Below, one piece after another: positions 17,858-27,803 of a DNA stretch of 64,000 nt. The notes below the pieces were generated by a model, which worked only from the letters and a program-made list of their open reading frames with translations, ran no database searches and was not told the origin of the DNA. The DNA is taken from assembly GCA_905480145.1 (NCBI GenBank), contig CAJQPA010000009.1:1-64000 (forward strand), given 5' to 3'. The stretch is from an uncultured Flavobacteriales bacterium. Lineage in GTDB: Bacteria > Bacteroidota > Bacteroidia > Flavobacteriales_D > Crocinitomicaceae. Within the stretch, counting starts at the first letter, position 1, and each line of letters begins with the position of its first letter. A program made the translations under genes and the position numbers.

Positions 17858-19390
17858 CTATGCTGGCAATGACTTTTTAACAGCTTCTTCAAAAGAAATT
17901 TTTGAAATTTTTGAATCAATCCAAGCAACAATATCAAAGTATTCCAGTACCACGCGTTCATGGTGATCTTCTAATAAATCAGAAACCTCTTGACGCATAG
18001 TCTCAAATATCTCCATTCGATTAACATCTAAGTGAGATTTTGATAATTTTCGAATGTGTTTAATACAAAGAGTTTCTATTTTATAATCTCTGTCATGTCT
18101 ACTTAAATACCTATTTGTAGAACGAATCACATAATCGAGAAAATCATAGTTTTCTAGTTCATAATGAACTAATAAATTTATTAATCTCGAAAAACTATAA
18201 ATATCCTGTCTTAGGTTTTGTTCATTATCGTTAAGCACTTCATTAATGTATTGCAAAGAAGTTTTAAATTCTCCAACGCCAAAATAACTCACAGCCTTGT
18301 TATACGTAAGTTGAATTTCCATTTCCTTACTGACTTTCCCTCTTAACTTTAATAACTGTTTCTCAATTTCCGGAATTAGCGCAATACTCTTCTCAAATTC
18401 TCCCATTTTATGAAGTAAAACGAGCTCTTGATCGTATGAATTAGAAAATATCCGAACAGAAATATCCATCGATTTAAAACCTTTTTTCGACTCTAGCTCA
18501 CGAATATTTCCAATTAATTCTTTTGCCTTAACATAATCGCCACTATCAATGTAACATCTTAACAAATGAAATAGAGTCATCACATACCTTTTTCCAGACT
18601 CTAACTTTATATTAGGATTATCATCTAAAATCTCTCGTGTTCTATTAAAGAACGCATAACTATCACTATAGTTTCTATTCGTTGCAGCGCACAGCCCCTT
18701 TATATAATAGCAAATCGATGCTGCGGTTGTCGACAAGGCTGTATTCTTCCCTTTTATCAAATGATAATCGGCAATGTCGCTTACAATTTCAGATTCCTTA
18801 TCATTTCTTGTAAAACCACCACTCCTGAAAATCAAATTAATTTTGGCGTAAATCACCATGTATTCCGCAAGATTTCTAAGCTTTGCGATCACCACTTCCT
18901 CCTCTTCAACTAAATCATCTATGTTTTTTGAAAAAATCCCTGATTCATATGCAGAATCAATTAATTTCTTTTCCCAATTAATTAATTCAAACCAATAATA
19001 AAATTTCTCATACTTTTTCGCGGTAGCCTTGGCTCTTGAAACAAATTTTTCACACTCTTTATACAAAGCCTTACCATAAAGAATTTCGATATTCTTTAAA
19101 TCTTGAGCGAGCACACTACCAATTGACTTTTCACTATGAAAAGAACGTAGACTCTTCATAATCAATTTATACAAATGGCTTTTTTCTGAAGGCAAATGCT
19201 TAATGAAAGTTTCAGATTTAAACGCCTCTTTTAAAAGTCCCTCATCATAACTGGTTTGTTTTTCAACGAAATCGAAGATCTTTAAATAATTCTTATCTCC
19301 AGACTGCAGAGATGATGACAACTTAAAAAACCTTTTTTCAGATTTTGAAAGTGATTTTATAAGGTTAAAAAGTTCCGTTGAAGGTTTCAT
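17858..19390 (-). CDS. Hypothetical helical-repeat (TPR-like) cytosolic protein
   Basis: The 510-residue protein is predicted almost wholly helical, with alternating 30-40-residue helix pairs such as KGLCAATNRNYSDSYAFFNR and ELIGNIRELESKKGFK that suggest degenerate TPR units. No signal peptide or membrane segment is seen. The start MKPSTELFNLIKSLSKSEKRFFKLSS is highly charged. It resembles a Flavobacteriales hypothetical family of about this size, but I cannot name it. It lies between proS and a muramidase gene and probably has its own promoter. Confidence 0.7.
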   Translation of the reverse strand: MKPSTELFNLIKSLSKSEKRFFKLSSSLQSGDKNYLKIFDFVEKQTSYDEGLLKEAFKSETFIKHLPSEKSHLYKLIMKSLRSFHSEKSIGSVLAQDLKNIEILYGKALYKECEKFVSRAKATAKKYEKFYYWFELINWEKKLIDSAYESGIFSKNIDDLVEEEEVVIAKLRNLAEYMVIYAKINLIFRSGGFTRNDKESEIVSDIADYHLIKGKNTALSTTAASICYYIKGLCAATNRNYSDSYAFFNRTREILDDNPNIKLESGKRYVMTLFHLLRCYIDSGDYVKAKELIGNIRELESKKGFKSMDISVRIFSNSYDQELVLLHKMGEFEKSIALIPEIEKQLLKLRGKVSKEMEIQLTYNKAVSYFGVGEFKTSLQYINEVLNDNEQNLRQDIYSFSRLINLLVHYELENYDFLDYVIRSTNRYLSRHDRDYKIETLCIKHIRKLSKSHLDVNRMEIFETMRQEVSDLLEDHHERVVLEYFDIVAWIDSKISKISFEEAVKKSLPA

Positions 19391-19454
19391 TAATTTTCAT
19401 TTTAAAGTAAAATAGCCCCTATAAAAATGAGCTTTTTTACATTCTTATTATATA

Positions 19455-19462
19455 CAAATATA
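19455..19462 (-). promoter_or_regulatory. Possible -7 element (TATATTTG) of the 510-residue protein gene
   Basis: The minus-strand TATATTTG fits TAnnTTTG and lies 64 bases before the start at 19390. No -33 box is seen at the usual spacing. Confidence 0.3.
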
Positions 19463-19495
19463 GATTTTTAGTTTTTTATTATTGTAGTCCTAACA

Positions 19496-19526
19496 AACAA
19501 AAAGGGGTTCCATAACAGACCCCCTT
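19496..19526 (-). terminator. Rho-independent terminator of the muramidase gene
   Basis: On the minus strand AAGGGG...CCCCTT form a 6-bp stem with a further T-A pair, a 9-base loop, and a TTTTTG tail. It begins about 35 bases after the stop at 19562. Confidence 0.75.
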
Positions 19527-19561
19527 CTTTCACAACAACAAACTAAACCTTCCACTATAAC

Positions 19562-20473
19562 TTAGCGAAGAGTTATCCTTTCACCTTTTGCGATTACCCT
19601 ATCGTCCTTGGTGATATCATTTAATCTCCTAATTGTTTTAGCGTTAACAGAATATTTTTGAGATAATTTATTTACTGTACTAGTCGCGTCAACAACAATT
19701 TCCTCCTTTTTAAATAACCTTCTTTTCTTTTTTGACTTCAAATAGACTATATCTCCTATTTCTAAAAAATCCTTCTCATTAGAGAAATCATTATATCTAT
19801 ACAATTGCGTAAGAGTAAGTCCAAACTCGAGGGAAATTGAATAATATGTATCTCCTTTTTCAACATTCACGCATTTTACACCATTCTTAAGAAACGCAGA
19901 TCTTGAAGAAGATTTTTTTTGCGGCACAGATTGAACAACTGTTGATTCGTATATTACAGGAGTAATAATCACATCTAATTTTGACAAGTCCAATCGCTCA
20001 ATTAAATCAATGAGCAATTTTGGATACTTTGGATTTGTAGCATAACCGGCTGTTTTCAGGCCTTTCGCCCAAGATTTGTAATCTGTTTGATCTAAATCAA
20101 ATAAAAATGAATATCGATTATGTTCTGTTAAAAATAAGCTATGATCTACAAACGACTCCTGGGCTGATTTATAAGCTCTAAAACATTCATTTTTTGAATC
20201 ATCATCCTTGAACACCTTCTTACCTTTCCAGCCATGACACTTAATTCCAAAATGATTTTTTGCCTTAACTGCTAACATGGAATTACCGCTTCCACTCTCC
20301 AATATAGCCTGCGCCATAGTGATACTCGCTGGAATTTTATATTTATTCATTTGCTCAACAGCAACTTCGCTCCATTGATTCACATAATCACTGTTTGTCA
20401 TTCCATCCATTTCTGAACCTGCAATAACCGCGGAAGAACCTAGAACTAAAAATGCTGCTGTGAATATTTTCAT
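19562..20473 (-). CDS. Secreted glucosaminidase-domain muramidase with LysM repeats
   Basis: The 303-residue protein has a signal peptide (MKIFTAAFLVLGSSAVIAG). A FlgJ/LytG-like glucosaminidase domain spans residues 30-165, with ASITMAQAILESGSGNSMLA holding the likely catalytic Glu, then NHFGIKC and AGYATNPKYP. Two LysM-type modules follow: GDTYYSISLEFGLTLTQLYRYN, and a weaker one to the end (NKLSQKYSVNAKTIRRLND). It should cut glycan strands of peptidoglycan in the periplasm. The gene is divergent from clpB across a repeat-containing spacer. Confidence 0.87.
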   Translation of the reverse strand: MKIFTAAFLVLGSSAVIAGSEMDGMTNSDYVNQWSEVAVEQMNKYKIPASITMAQAILESGSGNSMLAVKAKNHFGIKCHGWKGKKVFKDDDSKNECFRAYKSAQESFVDHSLFLTEHNRYSFLFDLDQTDYKSWAKGLKTAGYATNPKYPKLLIDLIERLDLSKLDVIITPVIYESTVVQSVPQKKSSSRSAFLKNGVKCVNVEKGDTYYSISLEFGLTLTQLYRYNDFSNEKDFLEIGDIVYLKSKKKRRLFKKEEIVVDATSTVNKLSQKYSVNAKTIRRLNDITKDDRVIAKGERITLR

Positions 20474-20535
20474 ATTGTTTGATTGTTGTCGATGATATTA
20501 AACATTACGGAATAACCCTAAATTAGTTACAGAAA

Positions 20536-20621
20536 ATGTTAACAACTAAAGAATTGATGTTAACAACCTAATAAAGTAGACATTATGTCATTTAATACTG
20601 AAAAAGATGACAAAAAGTCAT
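20536..20621 (+). promoter_or_regulatory. Direct repeats and dyad in the clpB/muramidase spacer
   Basis: ATGTTAACAAC occurs at 20536-20546 and again at 20557-20567, exactly 21 bases apart (two helical turns). ATGAC-AAAAA-GTCAT at 20607-20621 is a perfect 5-bp dyad. Placed 65-150 bases before clpB, these could be operator sites for a heat-shock or envelope regulator. No CIRCE element is present. Confidence 0.4.
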
Positions 20622-20686
20622 GCATACATGTTAGTTTTAATCATGGTAAAGTATTTGACGCTTGAAGAGCAATCAAAATAACCAAC

Positions 20687-23305
20687 ATGAACCAAGATAA
20701 ACTGACAATAAAAACGCAAGAGGTACTCCAAAATGCACAAGAACTTGCCACTGAACTTAACAATCAATCGATTGAGATTGGACACATTCTAAGCTCTATT
20801 GTTCAAACCGACAAAGACGTTTATCCCTTTCTTCTTAAGAAAGCAAATATAAATTCGTCAATTATAGAAAAAGTAATAGAACGAGAAATTAAGAATTATC
20901 CTAAAGTAACAGGTGGACAAATGTATCTGTCCAATGAGGCCAACGAAGTAATTAATAAAGCATTTGAATTGATGAAGGAATTTGAAGATCAATTCTTATC
21001 AATAGAAATCCTTTTCTACTCAATTGCAAAATCAAACGGCTTATTTGGAAAAATATTAAAGGAGGCCGGAATAAAAATTAAAGAATTAAAAACAAACATT
21101 ATGGATTTAAGAAATGGCGAATCAGTTAAATCTAATAGCCAAGACAGCAATTACCAAGCTTTAGAGAAATATGCAAACAACTTAAATGAACTAGCCAAAA
21201 CCGGGAAGTTAGACCCTGTAATTGGCCGAGATGAAGAAATAAGAAGAGTTCTTCAAATACTTACTCGAAGAACTAAAAACAACCCTATATTGGTAGGGGA
21301 ACCTGGAGTCGGGAAAACTGCGATTGCAGAAGGCATAGCTCACAGAATAATTAATGGCGATGTTCCAGAAAATTTAAAATCGAAACTAGTCTATTCATTA
21401 GACATGGGTTCATTGATCGCTGGAGCAAAATACAAAGGAGAATTCGAAGAACGTTTAAAAGCGGTCATCAAAGAAGTGACTGATGCTTCCGGAGAAATTA
21501 TACTATTTATAGACGAGATTCACACTTTAATTGGTGCCGGAGCGAGCGAGGGAGCTATGGATGCCGCTAATATATTAAAGCCTGCTTTAGCAAGAGGAGA
21601 TCTTAGAGCTGTTGGAGCAACAACTCTATCAGAATATCAAAAATATTTTGAAAAAGATAAAGCTATGGTAAGACGATTTCAAACCGTTTTAATTAATGAA
21701 CCAAGCACTGAAGATTCTATATCAATACTTCGAGGGATTAAAGAAAAATATGAAAGCCATCATAAAGTTATGATTAAAGACGAGGCTATTATTAGCGCTG
21801 TGGAACTATCTCAACGCTACATAACCGATCGCCATTTACCTGACAAAGCAATTGATCTAATCGATGAAGCGGCATCAAAACTAAGAATGGAAATCAATTC
21901 AAAGCCAGAAGAATTAGATGAAATAGAACGAAAGATACTTCAATTAGAAATTGAAAAAGCCGCTATAAAAAGAGAAAATGATAAAGAGAAATTATTAAAA
22001 ATAGAAGAAGAATTAGCAAATCTTAACGAGCAAAAAGATGGCTTTTCGGCGAAATGGCAAGCAGAAAAAAACATCATTGATTCAATCCAACAAACAAAAG
22101 ATGAAATCGATTCATTTAAACTCGAAGCTGACCAAGCAGAAAGGTCTGGTGATTATGGAAAAGTAGCTGAAATCCGATATGGAAAAGTTAAAGAAATGGA
22201 AATTCATCTTGAACAACTAAAAGAAGAACTTAGTCTCAAACAAGTTGACTCCAAAATGATAAAAGAAGAGGTTGATTCTGATGAAATTGCCGAGGTCGTA
22301 TCAAAATGGACAGGCATACCAATAAGTAAAATGGTGGAGAGCGAAAAACTCAAGTTACTAAAACTAGAGGATGAATTATCAAAACGAGTGGTCGGCCAAG
22401 AGGAAGCAATTGGTGCATTATCTGATGCTATAAGGAGGTCGAGATCGGGATTACAAGATGATAAAAAGCCAATTGGTTCATTTATTTTCTTAGGAACAAC
22501 AGGTGTTGGTAAAACTGAACTTGCGAAAACACTTGCAGACTATTTATTCAATGATGAAAACGCAATGACGAGAATCGACATGAGTGAATATCAAGAGAAA
22601 CATTCAGTGAGCAGGCTCGTTGGGGCTCCTCCTGGATATGTTGGATATGAAGAAGGAGGTCAATTAACGGAAGCTGTCAGAATGAAGCCCTACTCTATTG
22701 TCTTATTTGATGAAATAGAAAAAGCACATCCAGATGTCTTCAATGTGCTCTTGCAAGTTTTGGATGATGGCCGCTTAACTGACAACAAAGGACGTGTTGT
22801 TAATTTCAAGAATACAATAATAATAATGACCAGTAATCTTGGCTCTGAATTAATTCATGAAACCTTCGACGGAATAACGGAAGCTGAATATGGCCAAGCC
22901 ACTATCCGAGCTAAAGAAAAGGTAATGTACCTTCTCAAAGAAACGATAAGACCAGAATTCTTAAATCGAATTGATGAAACAGTTCTTTTTCAGCCACTAA
23001 GCATGAGTATGGTGAAAGAAATTCTGAAAATTCAATTGAATATGTTAACGAAAAAATTAAATGAAAATGATATCAATGTAATCATCAAAGAAGAAGCATT
23101 TGACTACTTGACAAAAAAAGGTTACGATCCATTTTTTGGAGCGAGACCCATAAAAAGAATTATTCAAAAAGAAGTAATGAATGAGCTTTCCAAAGCGATG
23201 CTATCTGATTCAATCAATAAAGAAAAAAACGTGATTATAGATTGTATTGACGATATGATAATTATAAGAAAGCCAATTTCGGCAGAAGAGGAAAAGGTAA
23301 GTTAA
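20687..23305 (+). CDS. clpB: ATP-dependent chaperone ClpB
   Basis: The 872-residue disaggregase has the N-terminal double Clp repeat (1-150), AAA1 with Walker [10 protein letters not shown] near residue 205 and Walker [15 protein letters not shown], a long coiled-coil middle domain (about 400-525), and AAA2 with GTTGVGKTE near residue 603. It lacks the ClpP-binding loop that ClpC at 43987 has. ClpB works with DnaK to rescue aggregated protein in the cytosol. Length is normal. A strong terminator follows. Confidence 0.97.
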   Translation: MNQDKLTIKTQEVLQNAQELATELNNQSIEIGHILSSIVQTDKDVYPFLLKKANINSSIIEKVIEREIKNYPKVTGGQMYLSNEANEVINKAFELMKEFEDQFLSIEILFYSIAKSNGLFGKILKEAGIKIKELKTNIMDLRNGESVKSNSQDSNYQALEKYANNLNELAKTGKLDPVIGRDEEIRRVLQILTRRTKNNPILVGEPGVGKTAIAEGIAHRIINGDVPENLKSKLVYSLDMGSLIAGAKYKGEFEERLKAVIKEVTDASGEIILFIDEIHTLIGAGASEGAMDAANILKPALARGDLRAVGATTLSEYQKYFEKDKAMVRRFQTVLINEPSTEDSISILRGIKEKYESHHKVMIKDEAIISAVELSQRYITDRHLPDKAIDLIDEAASKLRMEINSKPEELDEIERKILQLEIEKAAIKRENDKEKLLKIEEELANLNEQKDGFSAKWQAEKNIIDSIQQTKDEIDSFKLEADQAERSGDYGKVAEIRYGKVKEMEIHLEQLKEELSLKQVDSKMIKEEVDSDEIAEVVSKWTGIPISKMVESEKLKLLKLEDELSKRVVGQEEAIGALSDAIRRSRSGLQDDKKPIGSFIFLGTTGVGKTELAKTLADYLFNDENAMTRIDMSEYQEKHSVSRLVGAPPGYVGYEEGGQLTEAVRMKPYSIVLFDEIEKAHPDVFNVLLQVLDDGRLTDNKGRVVNFKNTIIIMTSNLGSELIHETFDGITEAEYGQATIRAKEKVMYLLKETIRPEFLNRIDETVLFQPLSMSMVKEILKIQLNMLTKKLNENDINVIIKEEAFDYLTKKGYDPFFGARPIKRIIQKEVMNELSKAMLSDSINKEKNVIIDCIDDMIIIRKPISAEEEKVS

Positions 23306-23310
23306 TTAGC

Positions 23311-23337
23311 AAAGGGATCACAATGATCCCTTTTTTT
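23311..23337 (+). terminator. Rho-independent terminator of clpB
   Basis: AAAGGGATCA/TGATCCCTTT is a perfect 10-bp stem with loop CAA and a run of T. It begins 5 bases after the clpB stop. Confidence 0.93.
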
Positions 23338-23365
23338 CTTTCTAAATAAAAAGTACCTTGCTCAC

Positions 23366-23860
23366 GTGTTACGAGTATGGAATAAAAAAATATCAGGTGC
23401 AATTCTTATAATAACCTTAGCAGTAGGTGTTTATTTCTTTTTTCAATCCATAATAAATTCAGATTTTAACATCCATCGATCATTATACGTCGCTGGAGCC
23501 GCACTGTTATTTATTATTTCACTTATTGATTTCATCAATAAGAACTCATCTGTTTTAAAAACGGGATTGCTATTGGCAACATCAATTGGACTGACTATAA
23601 GCTGCATTGAACCTTCATTATTTATTTCAACATGGAATTATCAACTGGCCCTTCTTACAATATTTCTATTCATATCTCTTTATGATTTAAATAGCAAACG
23701 CCCTACCCCGCTAATCATATTGCATCTTTTAGCATGCATAGGAATTGTTATTGTATTACTACTCAAATCAACCACGCCGTTGTTTTATAACATCATCTTT
23801 TTGACACTGAGTATACTAACAGCTTCAGAATTAGCTTATGTATTCTTGAGAAAGAATTAA
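23366..23860 (+). CDS. Hypothetical small integral membrane protein
   Basis: The 164-residue protein starts with GTG at 23366; no in-frame ATG precedes the first membrane helix. About five hydrophobic segments fill its length (AILIITLAVGVYFFF, SLYVAGAALLFIISLIDFI and others), with short loops and a basic C-terminus. I do not recognise a family. Its stop shares the palindrome TTAA with the stop of the converging NlpC/P60 gene. It lies after the clpB terminator, so it is probably transcribed alone. Confidence 0.65.
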   Translation: MLRVWNKKISGAILIITLAVGVYFFFQSIINSDFNIHRSLYVAGAALLFIISLIDFINKNSSVLKTGLLLATSIGLTISCIEPSLFISTWNYQLALLTIFLFISLYDLNSKRPTPLIILHLLACIGIVIVLLLKSTTPLFYNIIFLTLSILTASELAYVFLRKN

Positions 23861-24768
23861 AAATAACTCCCAAACCCATGAAGTCTCTGGGACCAATAAG
23901 AAGACTTATCTACATTTGTAACAATGATACCCTTACTTGAACTCGCATGAACCATTTGAATATCACCACCATTTTCTGAAACAATAATACCGACATGAGA
24001 AACTCCCGATCCATTACTAAAGAATACTAAATCTCCCTTTTGAATATTCTTTCGTTTTAGTTTCTCTGCTTGATGATACTGATCCGCTGCCCTTCTGGAT
24101 AATGTCATATCACTCTTACCTAGAACATAACTCGTAAAGCCGCTACAATCAAAACCGCTTGGTGAATTTCCAGCCCAGACATAAGGGACACCTATATGCT
24201 CCATCGCTTCGTTTACGACAATCATACGGAAATTACTCGTAGTATTCTCGGAACTATTGCTATCTTGATTTCCGCCATCACTATTGACCAAGGTTTCGTT
24301 AGGCAATTCAGCAAACTCAAATTCTCCAAATAATTCTTTAATGATTCTTTGAACTTCAAGAAAAGTGGATTCATGTCCGGTTCTTTTCAAGTCTGAAGCC
24401 CAAGATATCAAATCATTCTTGAGCCAAGCAATTTCATACATATGGGCATTGAAAATTTTCGTACCATCTTCCGCTCGTTTAACTTGCACAAATGACTCTT
24501 CTGCTCTTCTTAATGCCTGTGGATGATGAGATAACCAAAACTCATTCTGAGCCAATTGAAAAAGAGCAAGACTATTATAGTATGAAGGCATTACTGAATA
24601 ATCATACAGCGGATTATCTAGTAAACGATTCGATTTCCTATACACACGCTTATAATGTCTCTGAGAGAATAACATTTCAAGTTTATCGATCTTTGGATTT
24701 TGGGCATTAACGTTACCCCCTAAAAACAAGAATACGATTGACAATAATAATTTCATGTAAATTTTCAT
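23857..24768 (-). CDS. NlpC/P60 (C40) peptidoglycan hydrolase
   Basis: I chose the ATG at 24768 (303 residues), which gives MKIYMKLLLSIVFLFLGGNVNAQ as signal peptide; 24756 is also possible and 24813 is too far upstream. Residues 25-165 form a helical, TPR-like region. The C-terminal NlpC/P60 domain shows the catalytic Cys in PSGFDCSGF, GDLVFFSNGSGVSHVGI with the catalytic His, and MVHASSSKG. It should cleave stem peptides of murein in the periplasm. A TPR-like front on a C40 enzyme suggests binding to a partner. Confidence 0.85.
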   Translation of the reverse strand: MKIYMKLLLSIVFLFLGGNVNAQNPKIDKLEMLFSQRHYKRVYRKSNRLLDNPLYDYSVMPSYYNSLALFQLAQNEFWLSHHPQALRRAEESFVQVKRAEDGTKIFNAHMYEIAWLKNDLISWASDLKRTGHESTFLEVQRIIKELFGEFEFAELPNETLVNSDGGNQDSNSSENTTSNFRMIVVNEAMEHIGVPYVWAGNSPSGFDCSGFTSYVLGKSDMTLSRRAADQYHQAEKLKRKNIQKGDLVFFSNGSGVSHVGIIVSENGGDIQMVHASSSKGIIVTNVDKSSYWSQRLHGFGSYF

Positions 24769-25075
24769 CAATACGAAGAAACAAAAATATTTTGTACTTC
24801 TATTCAAAATCAAATTTGATAGTGTAAGATTAAAACAATAAAATTAAATGCCTTAAAAAAATTGACATTAGCAATCTTCAATTTTAGCTGTTTACAATTC
24901 TTGAAGTCAAAGATGAAGATCTGAAAATAGCAGTTGACTTACTTTTAAGCATATTACTCTCGTTAACTTATTGTAAATTATTCAACATTATTCAATTGTT
25001 TTTCCGTTATTAGTTGAACATATAAAGAGGGGCGTCATTTTTGTCCATCAACATGATTATTACTAAATAAAACAT
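24769..25075. other. Intergenic spacer between divergent NlpC/P60 and lipoprotein genes
   Basis: This 307-base, very AT-rich stretch holds no ORF I trust. Its last 45 bases form the initiation region shared with the S41 protease gene. No terminator or RNA gene is seen. Confidence 0.6.
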
Positions 25076-25085
25076 ATGCGAATTA
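25033..25085 (+). promoter_or_regulatory. Initiation region shared with the S41 gene, copy 1
   Basis: ATTTTTGT at 25037-25044 matches copy 2 at the same 33-base distance (G to A of ATG). From 25064, TAAATAAAACAT followed by the start ATGCGAATTA is identical to copy 2. Here the upstream box reads CATTTTTG, one base off TAnnTTTG. Confidence 0.5.
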
Positions 25086-26050
25086 ACTTTATAGTAAGTC
25101 TTATTTTAGGATTACTTGTTGTTAGCTGTAAAACATCGTTTAGAATTTCTGTAAAAGAACCATCGGTGGTAAAACTAGCTAATAACATACAAAATTTTGG
25201 AATTATCAATAACGTAAACAATGACAACAGTCCTGAGAAAATTATTAGTGTCGCTTTAGGTGCTCAAACATTAAATGGTAATGTTCTAGCTGCAGAAAGA
25301 GCAAGCGATGGAGTACTGAGAGCTCTAGGTAATTCGAGTTTTATGCAAGGAGAAATTATACCAATAACTTCAAATATGCGCAATAAGGACGCAGAGTTGA
25401 ATTGGTCGATTCTCGACTCAATTGCCAAAACAAAAAAACTCGATGGCTTTTTTGAATTAAGTGAACTAAGAACAATCTCACCTGTAGGTGGAACAATTTT
25501 AGCTGGAGCATCAGGAAAGACTTCAGCGCGACTAGACGGAACTCTATTCGTTACCATTCACATCTCTGAAACAGGGCAGAAATATGAGCGCTTTTCAGTT
25601 AACCAACATTACAATATTCCATTGAGCGGAACAATAAATATTCTAGACATTCTTAATGATGCTGTGCGCAAAAGAGAATATTATCGCGCTTTAGGTTTTG
25701 AGCTAGGTTATAAAGCTGGAAGATTAATTAGTCCAAATTGGGTTTGGGTAGGAAGAACATATTATACAAAAGGACATAGAACTATCAAGCGCGCAAAATC
25801 AATGATTAAAAATGGGAATTGGGATATTGCTGAAAAACAATTAATCCAAGATGAAGATTATGGAAAAGAAAAAATACGCGGTAGAATCTTATACAATTTA
25901 GCTCTAGTAAATGAAGGACAGGGAGAAATTGACAATGCCATTATGTATGCTGAGCGATCTGCGTTAGAATGTGGTAATAAATTAGCCAATGACTATATCG
26001 AGAAATTGAGAAAAAGAAAAAGAATTATCGATAAAATGAATGAACAATAA
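25076..26050 (+). CDS. Hypothetical lipoprotein with C-terminal TPR-like helices (DUF6340-like)
   Basis: The 324-residue protein has a lipoprotein signal (LGLLVVSCKTSF). The middle part, with KLDGFFELSELRTISPVGG, ends in a helix pair near residues 245-315 that looks like one or two TPR units. The overall form fits the Bacteroidota DUF6340 family as I remember it; this is tentative. Its start region is nearly a copy of that of the S41 protease gene 1.1 kb downstream. The function is unknown, probably on the periplasmic side. Confidence 0.7.
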   Translation: MRINFIVSLILGLLVVSCKTSFRISVKEPSVVKLANNIQNFGIINNVNNDNSPEKIISVALGAQTLNGNVLAAERASDGVLRALGNSSFMQGEIIPITSNMRNKDAELNWSILDSIAKTKKLDGFFELSELRTISPVGGTILAGASGKTSARLDGTLFVTIHISETGQKYERFSVNQHYNIPLSGTINILDILNDAVRKREYYRALGFELGYKAGRLISPNWVWVGRTYYTKGHRTIKRAKSMIKNGNWDIAEKQLIQDEDYGKEKIRGRILYNLALVNEGQGEIDNAIMYAERSALECGNKLANDYIEKLRKRKRIIDKMNEQ

Positions 26051-26140
26051 AACTTTAATGAGTAAGTTGATTTTTAATTAATTCTATACATTGAATAAAT
26101 TAAAAAAAAATCCGTTATCATATGCTTATCATGAACAGGG

Positions 26141-26193
26141 CATTATTTTTGTTGTTCTATTTCAATATTTTTAAATAAAACATATGCGAATTA
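26141..26193 (+). promoter_or_regulatory. Initiation region of the S41 gene, copy 2
   Basis: TATTTTTG at 26144-26151 fits TAnnTTTG exactly, with 32 bases between it and the ATG. The 22 bases from 26172 through ATGCGAATTA are identical to those at 25064. No good -33 TTG is seen. Confidence 0.5.
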
Positions 26194-27773
26194 CCTTTAC
26201 ATTAAGTCTTCTAACGATCCTCTTCACCAATTCTGTTTTCTCACAAAGTGACAAAATTGGAACTTCTCAAAAGTTTGATGAAGTCATCACATACATCAAC
26301 AGGTTATATGTAGATGATGTAGACGCAGAAGAATTGACAAACACAGCCATTGTTGCGTTACTAGAAAAACTAGACCCCCACTCTACCTTCATTCCAAAAA
26401 AGGAAGTATCTGGAGCTAACGAAAGAATTAATGGGAATTTTGTAGGTGTAGGAATTAGATTTCAAATTCTAAAAGATACCTTAATGGTGGTTGCAACAAT
26501 TTCTGGAGGTCCTTCAGAGAAAATAGGACTTCTTGCGGGAGATCAAATTGTAACAATAGCCCAAAACAATGTTGCCGGAATAGGATTACAAAATAGTCAA
26601 GTTAGAGAAAAACTTTTAGGTGATAAAGGGTCTAAAGTTGAGGTTACGATAAAAAGAAAAAATGTTGCCAAACCCTTAAACTTCACAATAACTAGAGATG
26701 TAATCCCGGTTCATTCTGTGGATGCAGCATACATGGTGACTAAAGAAACAGGATACATAAAACTGAATACATTCTCGCGATCGTCTCATGAAGAAGTGAG
26801 AGAAGGAATTAAAAAATTGAAGGCATTAGGTATGAAGAATCTAATCTTTGATTTACAAGGTAACGGCGGAGGATTATTATATACAGCAAAAGATATAGCG
26901 GATGAGTTTCTTTCAGATGATAAACTTATCGTATACTCTAAAGGTCGAGTTCAACCAAGAATTGATCTTAATTCAGAAAAAAAAGGTCTTTTTGAAAAAG
27001 GGAAACTAATCCTATTAACGGATGAATATTCCGCATCAGCAAGTGAAATTATGTCTGGAGCCGTTCAAGATTGGGACAGGGGATTAATTGTTGGTAGAAG
27101 AACATTTGGGAAAGGACTTGTCCAAAGACCAATTGATTTATCTGATGGCTCCCAGATTCGTTTAACAATCGCTCGCTATTATACACCTAGTGGCAGATTT
27201 ATTCAAAAATCATATGACGATGCCGATGAATATCATAAGGATTTGTTGAATCGTTATGAAAATGGTGAGTTCATGAATCAAGATTCTATTAAATTTCCAG
27301 ATTCTCTAAAACACACAACTTTAATTAAAGAAAGAACCGTTTATGGAGGTGGAGGCATAATGCCTGATTTTTTCGTATCACTTGACACCAATGGAATAAG
27401 TGACTACTACTCATCAATTATCAGAGGTGGACACTTCAATGCATTTACGTTGTCTTATGTCAATAATAACAGAAAGCAGCTTGAAGAAAAATACCCTGAG
27501 TTCAGTGATTTTAAAAAAGAGTTCAAGGTTAGTGAAGAGCTAATTGAAGAATTAGCAGCTTACGCTGAAAAAGCGGATTCTACACTTACTTTTGACGAAG
27601 AAGGATACAGAGAAAGCGAAACACAATTAAAATTAAGAATTAAAGCTATTTTTGCACAGAACCTTTGGGGATATGAAGAATTCTATGAGATATACAATGA
27701 ATCCAACGAAATCTTACAGAGAGCTATTGAAATTATTGAATCAAAAGAATATAATAAAGCAGGTTTGGAATAA
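26184..27773 (+). CDS. S41 family C-terminal processing protease
   Basis: The 529-residue protein has a signal peptide ending NSVFSQ. A PDZ domain (about residues 75-165, with GVGIRFQI and IGLLAGDQIV) precedes the S41 core. The catalytic dyad is read as Ser285 in YSASASEI and Lys310 in TFGKGLVQ, 25 residues apart as in the family. A C-terminal helical region of about 120 residues follows. It should trim periplasmic proteins from their C-termini. Thirty bases separate it from the DUF1573 lipoprotein gene, so the two are probably co-transcribed. Confidence 0.93.
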   Translation: MRITFTLSLLTILFTNSVFSQSDKIGTSQKFDEVITYINRLYVDDVDAEELTNTAIVALLEKLDPHSTFIPKKEVSGANERINGNFVGVGIRFQILKDTLMVVATISGGPSEKIGLLAGDQIVTIAQNNVAGIGLQNSQVREKLLGDKGSKVEVTIKRKNVAKPLNFTITRDVIPVHSVDAAYMVTKETGYIKLNTFSRSSHEEVREGIKKLKALGMKNLIFDLQGNGGGLLYTAKDIADEFLSDDKLIVYSKGRVQPRIDLNSEKKGLFEKGKLILLTDEYSASASEIMSGAVQDWDRGLIVGRRTFGKGLVQRPIDLSDGSQIRLTIARYYTPSGRFIQKSYDDADEYHKDLLNRYENGEFMNQDSIKFPDSLKHTTLIKERTVYGGGGIMPDFFVSLDTNGISDYYSSIIRGGHFNAFTLSYVNNNRKQLEEKYPEFSDFKKEFKVSEELIEELAAYAEKADSTLTFDEEGYRESETQLKLRIKAIFAQNLWGYEEFYEIYNESNEILQRAIEIIESKEYNKAGLE

Positions 27774-27803
27774 ACCAATTACACAACATAATAGATACCG
27801 AAT

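Noticed and set aside
20661-20666. CTTGAA before clpB as an enterobacterial heat-shock -35 box
   Set aside because: It lies 20 bases before the ATG, has no -10 partner, and that sigma factor type is not known in Bacteroidota.
23857-23860. Shared TTAA of two converging stops as a special signal
   Set aside because: A palindromic TTAA at converging stops is expected by chance in AT-rich DNA with tight packing.
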